Below are positions 33,417-42,952 of a DNA stretch of 64,000 bases, piece by piece; positions within the stretch are counted from its first letter, which is position 1, and every line of letters begins with the position of its first letter. The notes beneath the pieces were generated by a model. That model saw only the letters and a program-made list of their open reading frames with translations. It was not told the origin of the DNA and ran no database searches. The stretch covers positions 1-64,000 of the forward strand of contig JAETUM010000007.1 in NCBI GenBank assembly GCA_021768625.1. The letters run 5' to 3'. The DNA comes from Candidatus Stoquefichus sp. Its GTDB lineage: Bacteria > Bacillota_I > Bacilli_A > Erysipelotrichales > Coprobacillaceae. The position numbers were made by a program, and so were the translations under genes.

Positions 33417-34295
33417 ATGAATTCAGAAGTTGCAGAATTATATTTAAGTGTGTTGGATGATTTGTATCAACAAGAATCATTAACTATTGATTTAGAAGGA
33501 AATGAAAATCAAGTAATGGTGGACGGGTATGGAAACTTCCATGTTGCAAAAATCGATATGGACGGTCTTGGAGATTTCAATCGTGGTGAAGGTTACTCGC
33601 AAGGAAATAGTAAATTTTCATGGGAAAAAATCACAATGGAAAAAGAACGTTCTCAAGAATTGAGGATTGATCGTTTGACTAATGGTGAAAACTTAGATTT
33701 ACCATTCTCAATGTTAGGTGGAGAATTTATCAGAACTAAGGTTATTCCTGAAACTGATGCAGCACGTATTGCTAAATTATATGGTTATGAAGGTGTGAAT
33801 TTAGTAGAGGAAACATTATCTACAGCCGAGGAAACAATCAAAGCATTAAGAAAAGCATTGAATGCTATGGATGATGCTGAAGTACCTAAAGAAAATAGAA
33901 TATTGTATATTAAGACATCTTTATACTCAGCTATTGATGATTTAGATACAATTAAGTCAAAAAAAGTTTTAGAACGTTTTTCAAAAATTGTGCCAATGCC
34001 AAGTAGAAGAATGTATACATCTATCAAAATGAATGATGGAAAAGACACTGCTGGCAATAGTAAATTTGGTTATGAAAAAGCAGAGGGAGCTCATGCAGGT
34101 AACTTCTTGATTGTTGATAAACAGGCAGTTATTGCTAAAACAGCTCAATTCTTGAAGTACTTTACACCAGAAGAAGATCAAAAAGCTGATGATCATGTGT
34201 TCAAGTATCGTAACAACAACTTATATGCTTATATTTATGAAAACAAAAAATCAGGAGTTTATGGATCATACGCACCTGATCAAGGAGGAGAATAG
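33417..34295 (+). CDS. Major capsid protein
   Basis: 292 aa with GGAGGT site. N-arm then HK97-like core: FSWEKITMEKERSQEL, LDLPFSMLGGEFIRTKVIPETDAARI, and C-terminal FKYRNNNLYAYIYENKKSGVY. This is the capsid type following DUF4355 scaffolds in Firmicutes phages. No protease gene is near, so N-terminal cleavage is unlikely. Confidence 0.88.
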   Translation: MNSEVAELYLSVLDDLYQQESLTIDLEGNENQVMVDGYGNFHVAKIDMDGLGDFNRGEGYSQGNSKFSWEKITMEKERSQELRIDRLTNGENLDLPFSMLGGEFIRTKVIPETDAARIAKLYGYEGVNLVEETLSTAEETIKALRKALNAMDDAEVPKENRILYIKTSLYSAIDDLDTIKSKKVLERFSKIVPMPSRRMYTSIKMNDGKDTAGNSKFGYEKAEGAHAGNFLIVDKQAVIAKTAQFLKYFTPEEDQKADDHVFKYRNNNLYAYIYENKKSGVYGSYAPDQGGE

Positions 34296-34297
34296 AG

Positions 34298-34507
34298 ATG
34301 GCTACAGTTATTGGATTAGGAGCTGAATCAAAGAATTCAGATAAAGAGAAAATTGAAAAAGCAAATATTAAATTGTTAGAAGAAAACAAAGCATTAAAAG
34401 AAAAAATCAAAGACTTAGAAACTAAGTTAAAGGAGGCTAATAAAAATGGAAAAAAATCAGCTTCAAAGGATAGTTCAGGAGGTTCTGGAACATCCGAAAC
34501 TAAGTAG
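34298..34507 (+). CDS. Small coiled-coil protein after the capsid gene
   Basis: 69 aa: a heptad helix (EENKALKEKIKDLETKLKEA) and a Ser/Gly tail. Overlaps the connector gene by 62 bp. Similar small proteins follow capsid genes in related phages; role unknown. Confidence 0.6.
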   Translation: MATVIGLGAESKNSDKEKIEKANIKLLEENKALKEKIKDLETKLKEANKNGKKSASKDSSGGSGTSETK

Positions 34508-34823
34508 TGACGATGAAAGAATTGTCACTCGTTATACAAAAAGAGTGATATTGCAGATTCAGGCACATTGTAATCGTGATGATTTGCCTGAAGCACTAGA
34601 AGCAGTTGCTTCTCAAATTGTAGAAGATATGTTAATAGCAGATGGATATATTCAATCCAACAAAGATGTAGCAAGTATCACAAGAGGAGATACAAGTATT
34701 ACATATAAAGATCAAGCATCAACATATCAAAATACAGTAGAATTCATGAAAAATTATGAATGTCAACTTGTTCATTTTAAAAAAATTAAGCTTCCAACAG
34801 ATTCAAAAGATGGACGAGGCTGA
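34446..34823 (+). CDS. Head-tail connector (DUF3199/gp6-like)
   Basis: 125 aa, helical: VTRYTKRVILQIQAHCNRDDLP, then EALEAVASQIVEDMLIADG, the usual four-helix adaptor below the portal. Gene order (capsid, adaptor, closure, gp10, terminator) supports the call. Confidence 0.75.
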   Translation: MEKNQLQRIVQEVLEHPKLSSDDERIVTRYTKRVILQIQAHCNRDDLPEALEAVASQIVEDMLIADGYIQSNKDVASITRGDTSITYKDQASTYQNTVEFMKNYECQLVHFKKIKLPTDSKDGRG

Positions 34824-35175
34824 AATTTTAGAAACTACATATTATGATGTAATGAACGTTTATAGACCTTTTAAAACTGTTTTACCAGAAACTGGTGAAA
34901 CAGTTTTTAAAAAGGGACTTGATGGACAAAAGATATATGAAAATGTTTCATGTGCTTTATCATCTTTTGGTGGAGGAAAGCCACAAAGGAAGACACCAGT
35001 TGTAAATGTACAGAGTGATTATAAACTATTTTATAATCCACGTTACAGAATTGAAAAAAATGATACAATCGAATGTTTTTCTTGTGGTAGAAAATTCATT
35101 TTAACTGCTGGAAAAGAGAGAGCTTTCAGTTCTCATTGCGAGTTGCCTGTTAATGAGGTTGAAAAAAATTCATGA
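34810..35175 (+). CDS. Head closure protein
   Basis: About 121 aa from the ATG at 34810, inside the end of the connector gene. Beta-rich with a C-x2-C ribbon (IECFSCGRKF) and a second Cys near the end. Position suggests the head-completion stopper protein. Confidence 0.65.
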   Translation: MDEAEILETTYYDVMNVYRPFKTVLPETGETVFKKGLDGQKIYENVSCALSSFGGGKPQRKTPVVNVQSDYKLFYNPRYRIEKNDTIECFSCGRKFILTAGKERAFSSHCELPVNEVEKNS

Positions 35176-35570
35176 GTAGCACAGATATTATTATTGAGGG
35201 TCTTGATGAATTTGAAAGAAATTTGTCAAAATTGATTGAACATGATTATCCAGAAGAATTTAAAAAAATGGTTATACAAATAGCTAATGATTTAAGAGAT
35301 ACAGTAAAGGATAAAACTCCTGTTAAAACAAGTCATTTACAAGATAATTGGTTTGTCGGAGATATTGTAAAAAGAGGAAATGAATATGTCATTGAGGTAT
35401 ATAACAATGTTAAATATGTGGAACCAGTTGAACATGGACACCGAACTAAAAATGGTGGCTTTGTTGAAGGAGCGCATATGATGGAGATATCAGTAGAAGC
35501 ATTAAATGTTCTATTGCCTTTGCATCTTAGGAATTGGTTAAGTAAATTTATTGGTGAGCATGAATTATGA
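35172..35570 (+). CDS. HK97 gp10-like tail-completion protein
   Basis: 132 aa. GLDEFERNLSKLIEHDYPEEF, RDTVKDKTPVKTSHLQDNWFVG and VKYVEPVEHGHRTKNGGFVEG are characteristic of the gp10 family. It joins head and tail. ATGA overlaps on both sides. Confidence 0.9.
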   Translation: MSSTDIIIEGLDEFERNLSKLIEHDYPEEFKKMVIQIANDLRDTVKDKTPVKTSHLQDNWFVGDIVKRGNEYVIEVYNNVKYVEPVEHGHRTKNGGFVEGAHMMEISVEALNVLLPLHLRNWLSKFIGEHEL

Positions 35571-36022
35571 TTAGTATAACTAAGATAAGAAAATCTATTA
35601 CAGGTTTATTGAAGGAAATTAAAGATATTGATGTTTATTATGAGGATGTTGAAAAAACAGATTCAGAAAATAATGATTTTATTATAGATGAATTTTTTCA
35701 TGTTGCTTTGATACCCATAACGACGAATATCTTTGATGAAAATTACAATGATAAAGTCTTTTTGGTTGATATATCATATGTTTCTAAAAGTCCAAGCAAT
35801 ACTCTTTACTATTCTTGGAATGAAGAAATGATAGCTACTTTTCTTCCATACATAAATATAGATGATCGTTACATTACGATATATAGTAGTGAATTTAAAA
35901 TCGTTGAACAAGTTGGACATTTTATATTTACAATTAAATTTAGTGATATCTCGTATGCATATGAAAATAAGAGAGAAGAAGATGTTGCTGAAGAATTAGA
36001 TATTAATTTTGAGGAGGTATAG
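35567..36022 (+). CDS. Tail terminator-like protein
   Basis: 151 aa, alpha/beta; KIRKSITGLLKEIKDIDVYYEDVE then a beta meander. Position between gp10-like and sheath genes matches the tail-terminator or neck protein of myophages. Confidence 0.65.
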   Translation: MISITKIRKSITGLLKEIKDIDVYYEDVEKTDSENNDFIIDEFFHVALIPITTNIFDENYNDKVFLVDISYVSKSPSNTLYYSWNEEMIATFLPYINIDDRYITIYSSEFKIVEQVGHFIFTIKFSDISYAYENKREEDVAEELDINFEEV

Positions 36023-36024
36023 AA

Positions 36025-37077
36025 ATGGGATTACCACAAATAAACATAGAATTTGAAGCTAAGGCTCAATCGGTTATGATTAGATCTGAACGAGGAGTCG
36101 TTGCTGTTATTTTGAAAGATGATAGTGAAACCGCAGAGAAATTTAAGATTTATACAAGCCTTGCTGAAGTAGATTTTTCAAAAATGAATGAAGCTAATTA
36201 TGGTTATATGAAATTGATTTTTGAAGGATCACCATACAAGGTCATTGCTATGACTATTTCTAGTGAGGAAACAGTTGCAGATGCACTAAAGATACTTAAA
36301 AACTACAAATGGAATTATTTAACAGTGCCATCATGTGATAAAGAGATGTCTACAATTATAAGTTCGTTTATAAAAGAACAAAGAAATGATAAGAAGAGAT
36401 TTAAAGCAGTTTTACCAGATACACCAGCAGATGAGCAAGGGATAATTAACTTCACTACTAAAAATATTGTTTCTACAATTATTGAAGGAAAAACTTTAAC
36501 AACTGCAGAATATTGTTGTCGTATTGCTGGTATTGTTGCTGGACTAAGTCTTGAAAGATCTGTGACTTACTATGAACTAAGTGATCTAGTAAGCTGTGAA
36601 ATTATAGATGATTCAGATAGAGCAATTGATGGTGGAGAGCTGATTGTAATTTTTGATGGTGAGAAATATAAGATTGCTAGAGGAGTTAATAGTTGTACAT
36701 CTACAACTAGAAATGATTTAAAGAAAATCAAGATCATTGAAGGAATGGATTTATTCAATGATGATGTCAAGAGTGTTTTTGAAGATAGCTATATAGGAAA
36801 AGTCGCTAATAGTTACGATAACAAACAATTATTAGTTGCTGCTATTTTAGAATATATTGAAACATTAAAAGGAACAGTTTTAGATCCAGATGGAGAAAAT
36901 GAATGTTCGGTTTCAATAGCCAAAAATAAAGCTTATTTAGAATTGATGGGAATTGATACTAGCGAAATGGATGAAACAGCAATTTTAAGGGCAAATACAG
37001 GAAGTCATGTTTTCTTGGAAGGAAAACTTCGTTATTTAGATGCTATGGAAGATCTTGACTTCCATATAGAAGTTTAA
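36025..37077 (+). CDS. Contractile tail sheath protein (XkdK-like)
   Basis: 350 aa. GLPQINIEFEAKAQSVMIRSERGVVAVILKDD at the start, a protease-resistant middle (IAGIVAGLSLERSVTYYEL) and a C-terminal GSHVFLEGKLRYLDAMEDLDF. Mark of a myovirus tail; assembles on the tube and contracts at infection. GGAGG precedes the ATG. Confidence 0.9.
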   Translation: MGLPQINIEFEAKAQSVMIRSERGVVAVILKDDSETAEKFKIYTSLAEVDFSKMNEANYGYMKLIFEGSPYKVIAMTISSEETVADALKILKNYKWNYLTVPSCDKEMSTIISSFIKEQRNDKKRFKAVLPDTPADEQGIINFTTKNIVSTIIEGKTLTTAEYCCRIAGIVAGLSLERSVTYYELSDLVSCEIIDDSDRAIDGGELIVIFDGEKYKIARGVNSCTSTTRNDLKKIKIIEGMDLFNDDVKSVFEDSYIGKVANSYDNKQLLVAAILEYIETLKGTVLDPDGENECSVSIAKNKAYLELMGIDTSEMDETAILRANTGSHVFLEGKLRYLDAMEDLDFHIEV

Positions 37078-37089
37078 GGAGGATAGATT

Positions 37090-37527
37090 ATGGCATTAGA
37101 TGGAAGACGTACGTTAAGCGGTACGTGGGGACAAATTTGGATTGATGGAGTGTTGGTTGCTGAAATAAAAAAAGCTGAGTTTAAAACAACAGTTAATAGA
37201 GAAGATATTCAATTAGGAATTGATGTTGACAGTAAAATGACTGGATTGAAAGGTGAATTTACTTTGACAGTACAAAAGACATATACAATGTACAATACAT
37301 ATGTCAAAAAGTATAACAATGGTGAGGATTTGAGAGTTCAAATTATTTCTAACTTAAAAGATCCAGATGCAGTAAAGAAACAAGCTGATAGATGGAGTTT
37401 TCCAAATTGCTGGTTTAATGAGTTACCTTTAGTAAATTGGGAAAAAGGTGGAGTTATTGAAGATGAGTTGTCTGGAGGATTCCCACCATCATTAGCAAAA
37501 AATTTAGATGAAATTAAAAGGGTATAG
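37090..37527 (+). CDS. Tail tube protein (XkdM-like)
   Basis: 145 aa. ALDGRRTLSGTWGQIWIDGVLVAE and LKGEFTLTVQKTYT show the XkdM-type beta-barrel ring. Directly follows the sheath gene. Confidence 0.92.
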   Translation: MALDGRRTLSGTWGQIWIDGVLVAEIKKAEFKTTVNREDIQLGIDVDSKMTGLKGEFTLTVQKTYTMYNTYVKKYNNGEDLRVQIISNLKDPDAVKKQADRWSFPNCWFNELPLVNWEKGGVIEDELSGGFPPSLAKNLDEIKRV

Positions 37528-37539
37528 GAGGAAAAAATT

Positions 37540-37992
37540 ATGGCAGATAAAGAAACTAAACTTACACTTGAAATTTTTGCACAAAAAGCTACAAATGCAT
37601 TAAAAAGAAATCGAAGTATAAGAAAATTCAAGATAAAATTTGAGTCTTTTTCTCAAGATGATGATGGTGAACCTATCGAAATTGAATTTAAGACTTTGAC
37701 TGATTCAGAAGTTAATGATTGTGTTGCTCAATCTAATGAAGATGATGTCTCAGGTCGAAAAGGAGATAGGTATGCAGTTTATATTGCATCAATTAATCCA
37801 AGCCTTAAGGAACTAGGACAGCAATTGATGTCACAAGGTGTCATTGATACTCCATTAGAGGTGATGGATATGTTTGAACCATATGAAATAAGTCAAGCTG
37901 CAGGTATTATTATGGAAGAAAGTGGTATTAGTCCGAAAAAAGGAAAAAATGTTTCTCTTGTTGAAAGAGGAATTAATAACTTAAAAAACTAA
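37540..37992 (+). CDS. Tail assembly chaperone, short form (XkdN-like, G)
   Basis: 150 aa, helical, acidic (FSQDDDGEPIEIEFKTLTDSE). It binds the tape measure during tail assembly. The last codons carry the slippery A AAA AAC heptamer just before the stop, allowing a longer form. Confidence 0.85.
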   Translation: MADKETKLTLEIFAQKATNALKRNRSIRKFKIKFESFSQDDDGEPIEIEFKTLTDSEVNDCVAQSNEDDVSGRKGDRYAVYIASINPSLKELGQQLMSQGVIDTPLEVMDMFEPYEISQAAGIIMEESGISPKKGKNVSLVERGINNLKN

Positions 37993-38168
37993 TAAGAACT
38001 AATGGTGAATTTAATCTTCTTCACCATTACGTTCAACTGGGCTGGAAAATTGAGGATTTCCTCAACCAGCCTTTTTATTATAAGCTTTTTTATAAAGCCT
38101 CACAGGAAGTTTATTATGAGGATATAGAGAAAAGTATGAAGGTTAATGAAAAAGGAGCTGGGAAATAA
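37540..38168 (+). CDS. Tail assembly chaperone, frameshifted long form (G-T)
   Basis: -1 slippage at A-AAA-AAC (37983-37989; zero-frame codons TTA AAA AAC TAA) continues for 59 codons from CTA at 37989 to TAA at 38166-38168, adding an aromatic-rich domain (GWKIEDFLNQPFYYKLFYKA). A hairpin ATGGTGAA / TTCACCAT (38002-38009 / 38020-38027) begins 12 nt after the slip site, a typical stimulator. The end overlaps the tape-measure start by one base. Confidence 0.88.
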
Positions 38169-40471
38169 TGCCTATTATTGAAAAAATTAAAATCACAGAT
38201 GAAGGTATAGCAACTCTTAAGAAATATCAAAAAGAGCATCGTTCGTTTGTTGAAGAGGTCAAAAAAACACGATCAGAATTAAAAAACACATGGAATAAGA
38301 CATATAAACCAGTTATTGAAACATCACAAGCAGGAAAAGCTATCAATCATTTGAAAACACAAGCTGATAATTTAAAAAGCAGGTTGAAAGCAAAATTAAA
38401 TGTTGATAATTCTCAAATATCAAAATTAAGACAGGCAAAGGAACAGATGCGAACATTTTCGAAGATGGTTGCATCTGCAACTATTAATGTTAAAGATAAT
38501 ACAAAGAATAAAATCAATAATATATACAATCAACTATTAAAAATTGGTAAGAAGACAATTTCTCCTATAGTAAAAGTCAAAGATAATGCAATGACAAAAA
38601 TAAGGAGAATAAAAAGCGAAGTCTCCTATTTGGCTAAAACAGTAGCAAGACCTGCAATTGTTTTAAAAGACAATGCAATGTCTAAGATTTCACAGATATC
38701 ACAAAAACTTTTAAGTATTTCAAAAAAACCATATAACGCAATTATAAATGCGATTGATAAGACAGCATCAGGAATTGCAAGTGCAGGAAAGAAATTAGCT
38801 TCTGTTGGTAAGAAGCTTGTTATACCTATTACAGCTGCAGTTGCTGTTTCAACTGCAGGAATTGGGGCAGCTGTGAAATCTGGTATGGATCTAGAAAATC
38901 AGCAAATTTCCATTAAACATTTTATTGGTGCAACCAATAAAGATTATACAAGTCAACAGATAGATCAAGCTGCAAATTCTTTTACAGAAGCATTGAGAAA
39001 GAATGCTAATGCAACTCCATTCGAAACAGGAGAAGTCATTCAAGCAGGTTCAAGAGCAGTAGCTATTACACAAGGAAATACAAAAGAAGCTATGAATCTA
39101 GTTACGTTGGCTGAAGACATGGCAGCTGCAAGTGGTGGAACGAAATCTGTAAGTGATGCGATGGAAGCACTAGCAGATGCTAAGCTTGGTGAGATGGAGC
39201 GTCTAAAAGAATTTGGTTTTAAGGTTTCTGCAGATGACTTTAAGAAAAAAGGTTTCAAAGGTGTTTCAAAAGATCTTAGTGATTTTTATGGTGGAGCTGC
39301 ACAAAAATTAGCTACATCAGGTTCTGGACTACTATCAACAATTACAGGTAAGTTAAAGTCTGGAGTTGCAGATTTTGGGCTTAAAATTGTTGATCAATTA
39401 AAACCAGTTCTTACAAATGTAATTGGATTTATTGATAAAATTATGCCTTATATTGATGAATTTGGTACAAAGTTTGGAACAAGTCTAGGAAAAGGAATAC
39501 AATATATATCTTCTGTTATCCCAACTTTTATAGATGGTTTTAAACAGATGATGCCAACATTTCAAACAATTATAGGAGGAGTTCAACAAATTTTACCTCC
39601 GATTATGGCTGTTGGTAGCACCTTGATTAATACAATACAAAATGTTGTTATACAAGCAACACCTGTTATTGCTCAAATTATTTCAACAATTAGTCAAGTA
39701 TTGCCTGTTCTTCAGCCAATATTTGAAACAATAATTACAACAATAGGAAATATTGTAACCACAGTTCTCCCACCTTTATCGTCAGCAATACAAATGATAG
39801 GAAGTGTAATTGTAGCAGTTGCTCCTGTTGTAAGTGAAACATTTGGTATTATAAGTGATGTTATAACGACAGCAGTTGGAGGTATAGCTTCTATTATTCA
39901 AGGAGCATTAGATCTTATCAGTTCAGCTTGGAATGGAAACTGGTCAGGAATGGTAAGTGCTTTTAAAACTATTTTTGGAGGTATAGCCAAAATATGCAAA
40001 GCACCTATTAATGCAGTAATAAGTATAATTAACAAGGCAATTGATGGTATTAATTGTATTGCGATAGATATTCCTGATTGGGTACCTTTTGCTGGTGGAA
40101 AGCATTTTGGCATGGATTTAGGACATATTCCACTCCTTGCACAAGGTGGAGTTGTTTCTCAGGCAACGATGGCAGTTGTTGGTGAAGCAGGAAAAGAAGC
40201 TGTTATGCCACTTGAGAGAAATACAGGGTGGATAGATAACTTAGCAGGACAACTTGTAGGAAAAATGTCTCCAAATAATTTTGGAGGAACAAATCAGATT
40301 CCATTGATGAATGGAAATGGAGTACCAGCACAGAACTATACAGAGATAAAAAATACTACAATTAGAGTTGAGAAGCTTGCTGATCAAATTGTTGTTAAAA
40401 ATAAAGATGATATTGATGATGTAGCAAGTACAGTAGCTGAAAAGATAAAAGAAGTTATTGATAACATGTAA
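38168..40471 (+). CDS. Tape measure protein
   Basis: 767 aa. A helical N-terminus with repeated VKDNA-type units (ATINVKDNTKNKI, PIVKVKDNAMTKI, PAIVLKDNAMSKI, NAIINAIDKTAS at ~35-residue period), hydrophobic segments at ~215-235 and ~470-580, and GEAGKEAVMPLER near the C-terminus. It sets tail length and lies in the tube lumen. Confidence 0.92.
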   Translation: MPIIEKIKITDEGIATLKKYQKEHRSFVEEVKKTRSELKNTWNKTYKPVIETSQAGKAINHLKTQADNLKSRLKAKLNVDNSQISKLRQAKEQMRTFSKMVASATINVKDNTKNKINNIYNQLLKIGKKTISPIVKVKDNAMTKIRRIKSEVSYLAKTVARPAIVLKDNAMSKISQISQKLLSISKKPYNAIINAIDKTASGIASAGKKLASVGKKLVIPITAAVAVSTAGIGAAVKSGMDLENQQISIKHFIGATNKDYTSQQIDQAANSFTEALRKNANATPFETGEVIQAGSRAVAITQGNTKEAMNLVTLAEDMAAASGGTKSVSDAMEALADAKLGEMERLKEFGFKVSADDFKKKGFKGVSKDLSDFYGGAAQKLATSGSGLLSTITGKLKSGVADFGLKIVDQLKPVLTNVIGFIDKIMPYIDEFGTKFGTSLGKGIQYISSVIPTFIDGFKQMMPTFQTIIGGVQQILPPIMAVGSTLINTIQNVVIQATPVIAQIISTISQVLPVLQPIFETIITTIGNIVTTVLPPLSSAIQMIGSVIVAVAPVVSETFGIISDVITTAVGGIASIIQGALDLISSAWNGNWSGMVSAFKTIFGGIAKICKAPINAVISIINKAIDGINCIAIDIPDWVPFAGGKHFGMDLGHIPLLAQGGVVSQATMAVVGEAGKEAVMPLERNTGWIDNLAGQLVGKMSPNNFGGTNQIPLMNGNGVPAQNYTEIKNTTIRVEKLADQIVVKNKDDIDDVASTVAEKIKEVIDNM

Positions 40472-40483
40472 GGAGTGAATGCT

Positions 40484-41170
40484 ATGAAAAGAAGAGTAGT
40501 AGAAATGAGTGCAAAAAATAGAAAAGAGGTTTTAAAACTCATTGTTAATCCTAAAAAAATCGAATTTACTGATCCTCAAAATAATCAACAGGTTCAATTG
40601 TTAGATGTAGGAACGGTCAATTTGTTAGGAGAAAAAGGTGTTATTTCTATCACGTTATCTAGTTTCTTTCCATCTCAAAAGTCCCCAATCTATAAAAGAT
40701 TAGGAGGAAAAAAGACACCAAAAGAATGTAAAAGGTTAGTAAAAAAATGGAAAGATAATAAGACTATTGTTAGATTGATTATAAGTGATTTAGACATCAA
40801 TCTAGCAATGTCTATCGATGAGTTTAGTTATAGTCAAAATGAAGGTGACTATGATATATACTATTCGATAAAATTAACAGAGTATAAAAAGCTAAATGTA
40901 TCATCTGTTAAATCATCTAAATCAAAAAAAGGAAGTATAAGCAAAAGACCGTCAAGTCGTTCTTCAAAAGGAAATAACAAGATATATACAGTGAAACGTG
41001 GAGATACCTTGTGGGCTATTGCTGTTAAGTATTATAAAAAAGGATCACAGTATAAGAAGATATATAATGCTAACAAAAAAGTAATAGAAGCAACTGCGAA
41101 GAAGCATAAAAGAAAGAGTTCACAAAGTGGACATTGGATATATTCTGGTACGAAGTTGGTGATTCCATGA
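40484..41170 (+). CDS. LysM-containing tail/baseplate protein (XkdP-like)
   Basis: 228 aa from the ATG at 40484 (AAGGAG 8 nt upstream). N-terminal beta domain, a Ser/Lys linker (~145-165) and a C-terminal LysM (IYTVKRGDTLWAIAVKYYK ... GTKLVIP) that would bind peptidoglycan. Overlaps the next gene by ATGA. Confidence 0.88.
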   Translation: MKRRVVEMSAKNRKEVLKLIVNPKKIEFTDPQNNQQVQLLDVGTVNLLGEKGVISITLSSFFPSQKSPIYKRLGGKKTPKECKRLVKKWKDNKTIVRLIISDLDINLAMSIDEFSYSQNEGDYDIYYSIKLTEYKKLNVSSVKSSKSKKGSISKRPSSRSSKGNNKIYTVKRGDTLWAIAVKYYKKGSQYKKIYNANKKVIEATAKKHKRKSSQSGHWIYSGTKLVIP

Positions 41171-42210
41171 AACTTATAGTCAATAAGAAAAACATCATTG
41201 AGCTTGTTCGTGATATGACGTGGTCTGGTGATACAAAAGAAGTATCAAGAAAATTGAACTTTACAGTTTATCAAAATCTAGCTGATAAAAATATGCCTAA
41301 AATTGCTATTACTATAGATAGTTCTGTTACATTAAAAGATGATGATGGAAAAGTTCTATTTGTAGGTGTTATCAAAAAAATAGATAAGAAGTCTAATGAT
41401 AAGACTTTAACATATTTAGCGTATGATCTTCTTTTCTATATAAATAAAAGCAAAATAAGTAAAGTATTTAAAAATACTCCTGAAGCAATCACAAAAAGTG
41501 TTTGTAAAGAATTAGGAGTGTCTGTTGGAACTTTGGCAAAAGCAGGAAAGAAAATATATTATCCCTGTTTGGATAAAACAGGATATGAAGCGATTATGAT
41601 TGCATACAGTCAAGCTTCTAACATAACTGGTAAAAAGTATATTCCGTTAATGGAAAAGAATAAACTAACTGTTATAGAAAAAGGAAAGTACTGTGGAGTT
41701 ATTATCAAAGGAACATTCAATCTTACTGATGCAACTTATACAGTATCAAGTGAGAATGTTGTTAATAAAGTTAAGATCACAGATAAAAATGGTAAAGTTA
41801 TTAAAACTGTTAAGAATGTAACATCTATCAAAAAACGTGGAACAATGCAAGCTATCTACAAAAAAGAAGATGGGAAAAATGCTACTAAAAATGCAAAGAA
41901 ATTGTTTCACGAGTTGGATAGATCAGCAAGCGTGAATGCATTAGGGGATGTTCGAGCTATATCTGGTTATGCAGTTACTATACAAGATAAGAGAACAGGT
42001 CTTTATGGATTGTTTTATATAGAAAGTGATTCACATCAATTTTCACAAGGTAAACATGATATGTCACTGACGTTATCGTTTGTTAAAACTATGGATTATA
42101 AAGAATTGCCTGCTGATACATCTAAGAAGAAAACAACCAAGAAGAAAAAGAAAACTTCAAAAAAGACATCAAGCAAGTCAAGTAGTGTTAAGGCTACTGT
42201 TACAAAGTAA
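41167..42210 (+). CDS. Baseplate hub protein (XkdQ-like, gpD/gp27 fold)
   Basis: 347 aa. KLIVNKKNIIELVRDMTWSGD, TLTYLAYDLLFYINKSKIS and a basic Lys/Ser tail. XkdQ-type proteins form the trimeric hub above the spike. Confidence 0.82.
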   Translation: MKLIVNKKNIIELVRDMTWSGDTKEVSRKLNFTVYQNLADKNMPKIAITIDSSVTLKDDDGKVLFVGVIKKIDKKSNDKTLTYLAYDLLFYINKSKISKVFKNTPEAITKSVCKELGVSVGTLAKAGKKIYYPCLDKTGYEAIMIAYSQASNITGKKYIPLMEKNKLTVIEKGKYCGVIIKGTFNLTDATYTVSSENVVNKVKITDKNGKVIKTVKNVTSIKKRGTMQAIYKKEDGKNATKNAKKLFHELDRSASVNALGDVRAISGYAVTIQDKRTGLYGLFYIESDSHQFSQGKHDMSLTLSFVKTMDYKELPADTSKKKTTKKKKKTSKKTSSKSSSVKATVTK

Positions 42211-42221
42211 GGAGAGATAAT

Positions 42222-42491
42222 ATGGCTACAGATACAAAAATAGTAGAAATGTTAGAAGCGTTTAAAAAACTTCTATCTATTAAAGATAACTATATTATTG
42301 CTGAAGTATGTTCAATTGATCCTCTTAAAATAAAGGTCAATGATCTTGTTATAGAGCAGCATATTTATGCTGATCCAATTTATATTCAATCATCTTTACC
42401 AGATATGAAATTCTCTATTGGGGATAATGTGATTGCATTTCAAGATGATGTGTCTTTTTACATTATAGAAAGGATTAAGAAAATAGTATGA
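42222..42491 (+). CDS. Baseplate protein DUF2577 (XkdR-like)
   Basis: 89 aa, OB-like beta protein (AEVCSIDPLKIKVNDLVI, FSIGDNVIAFQDD). Small hub-associated spike protein by order; overlaps the next gene. Confidence 0.8.
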   Translation: MATDTKIVEMLEAFKKLLSIKDNYIIAEVCSIDPLKIKVNDLVIEQHIYADPIYIQSSLPDMKFSIGDNVIAFQDDVSFYIIERIKKIV

Positions 42492-42952
42492 ATGATGAAG
42501 AAAGTATCTTCCCGTTCATTGAGTTCGAGGAAGAAGATGATGAAGAGGAAGATGAATTAGAGGAATTATGTGAATATGCATATGACTTTGAGAATAATTG
42601 TCTGTTAAAAAATGAGTCAGGACAAAATTATTTTGTATATAGGAATGATGCTTTAAAGATTTGGATTTATAAAGTATTAAATACTTCTAGATATCATCAT
42701 CTTGCCTATACAGAAGAATTTGGTAATGAGAATGAAACAATCATAGGACAAACATTAGACATAGATATTGCTTGCTTAGAAATCAAAAGGTTCATTACAG
42801 AAGCATTGATGAATAACGATTATATAAATGAATTAAGTAATTTTAATTTTGAGTTGAACAACGATAAAGTTATAGTGAGATTTACTGTTACATCGATTTA
42901 TGATGAATTTGAATATGAAACAGTTGTTGATGGAGGTGATACTTATGGATGA
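42488..42952 (+). CDS. Baseplate wedge protein (XkdS/DUF2634, gp25-like)
   Basis: 154 aa. Very acidic start (EFEEEDDEEEDELEELCEYA) followed by a gp25-like domain (ALKIWIYKVLNTSRYHHLAY). Connects sheath and baseplate wedge. Confidence 0.82.
   Translation: MNDEESIFPFIEFEEEDDEEEDELEELCEYAYDFENNCLLKNESGQNYFVYRNDALKIWIYKVLNTSRYHHLAYTEEFGNENETIIGQTLDIDIACLEIKRFITEALMNNDYINELSNFNFELNNDKVIVRFTVTSIYDEFEYETVVDGGDTYG

Noticed and set aside
38041-38072. GGCTGG ... CCAGCC hairpin followed by TTTTTATTA, looking like a terminator
   Set aside because: Lies inside the -1 frame of the tail chaperone and before the tape-measure gene; termination here would block the late operon, so probably coincidental or a minor frameshift/attenuation element.
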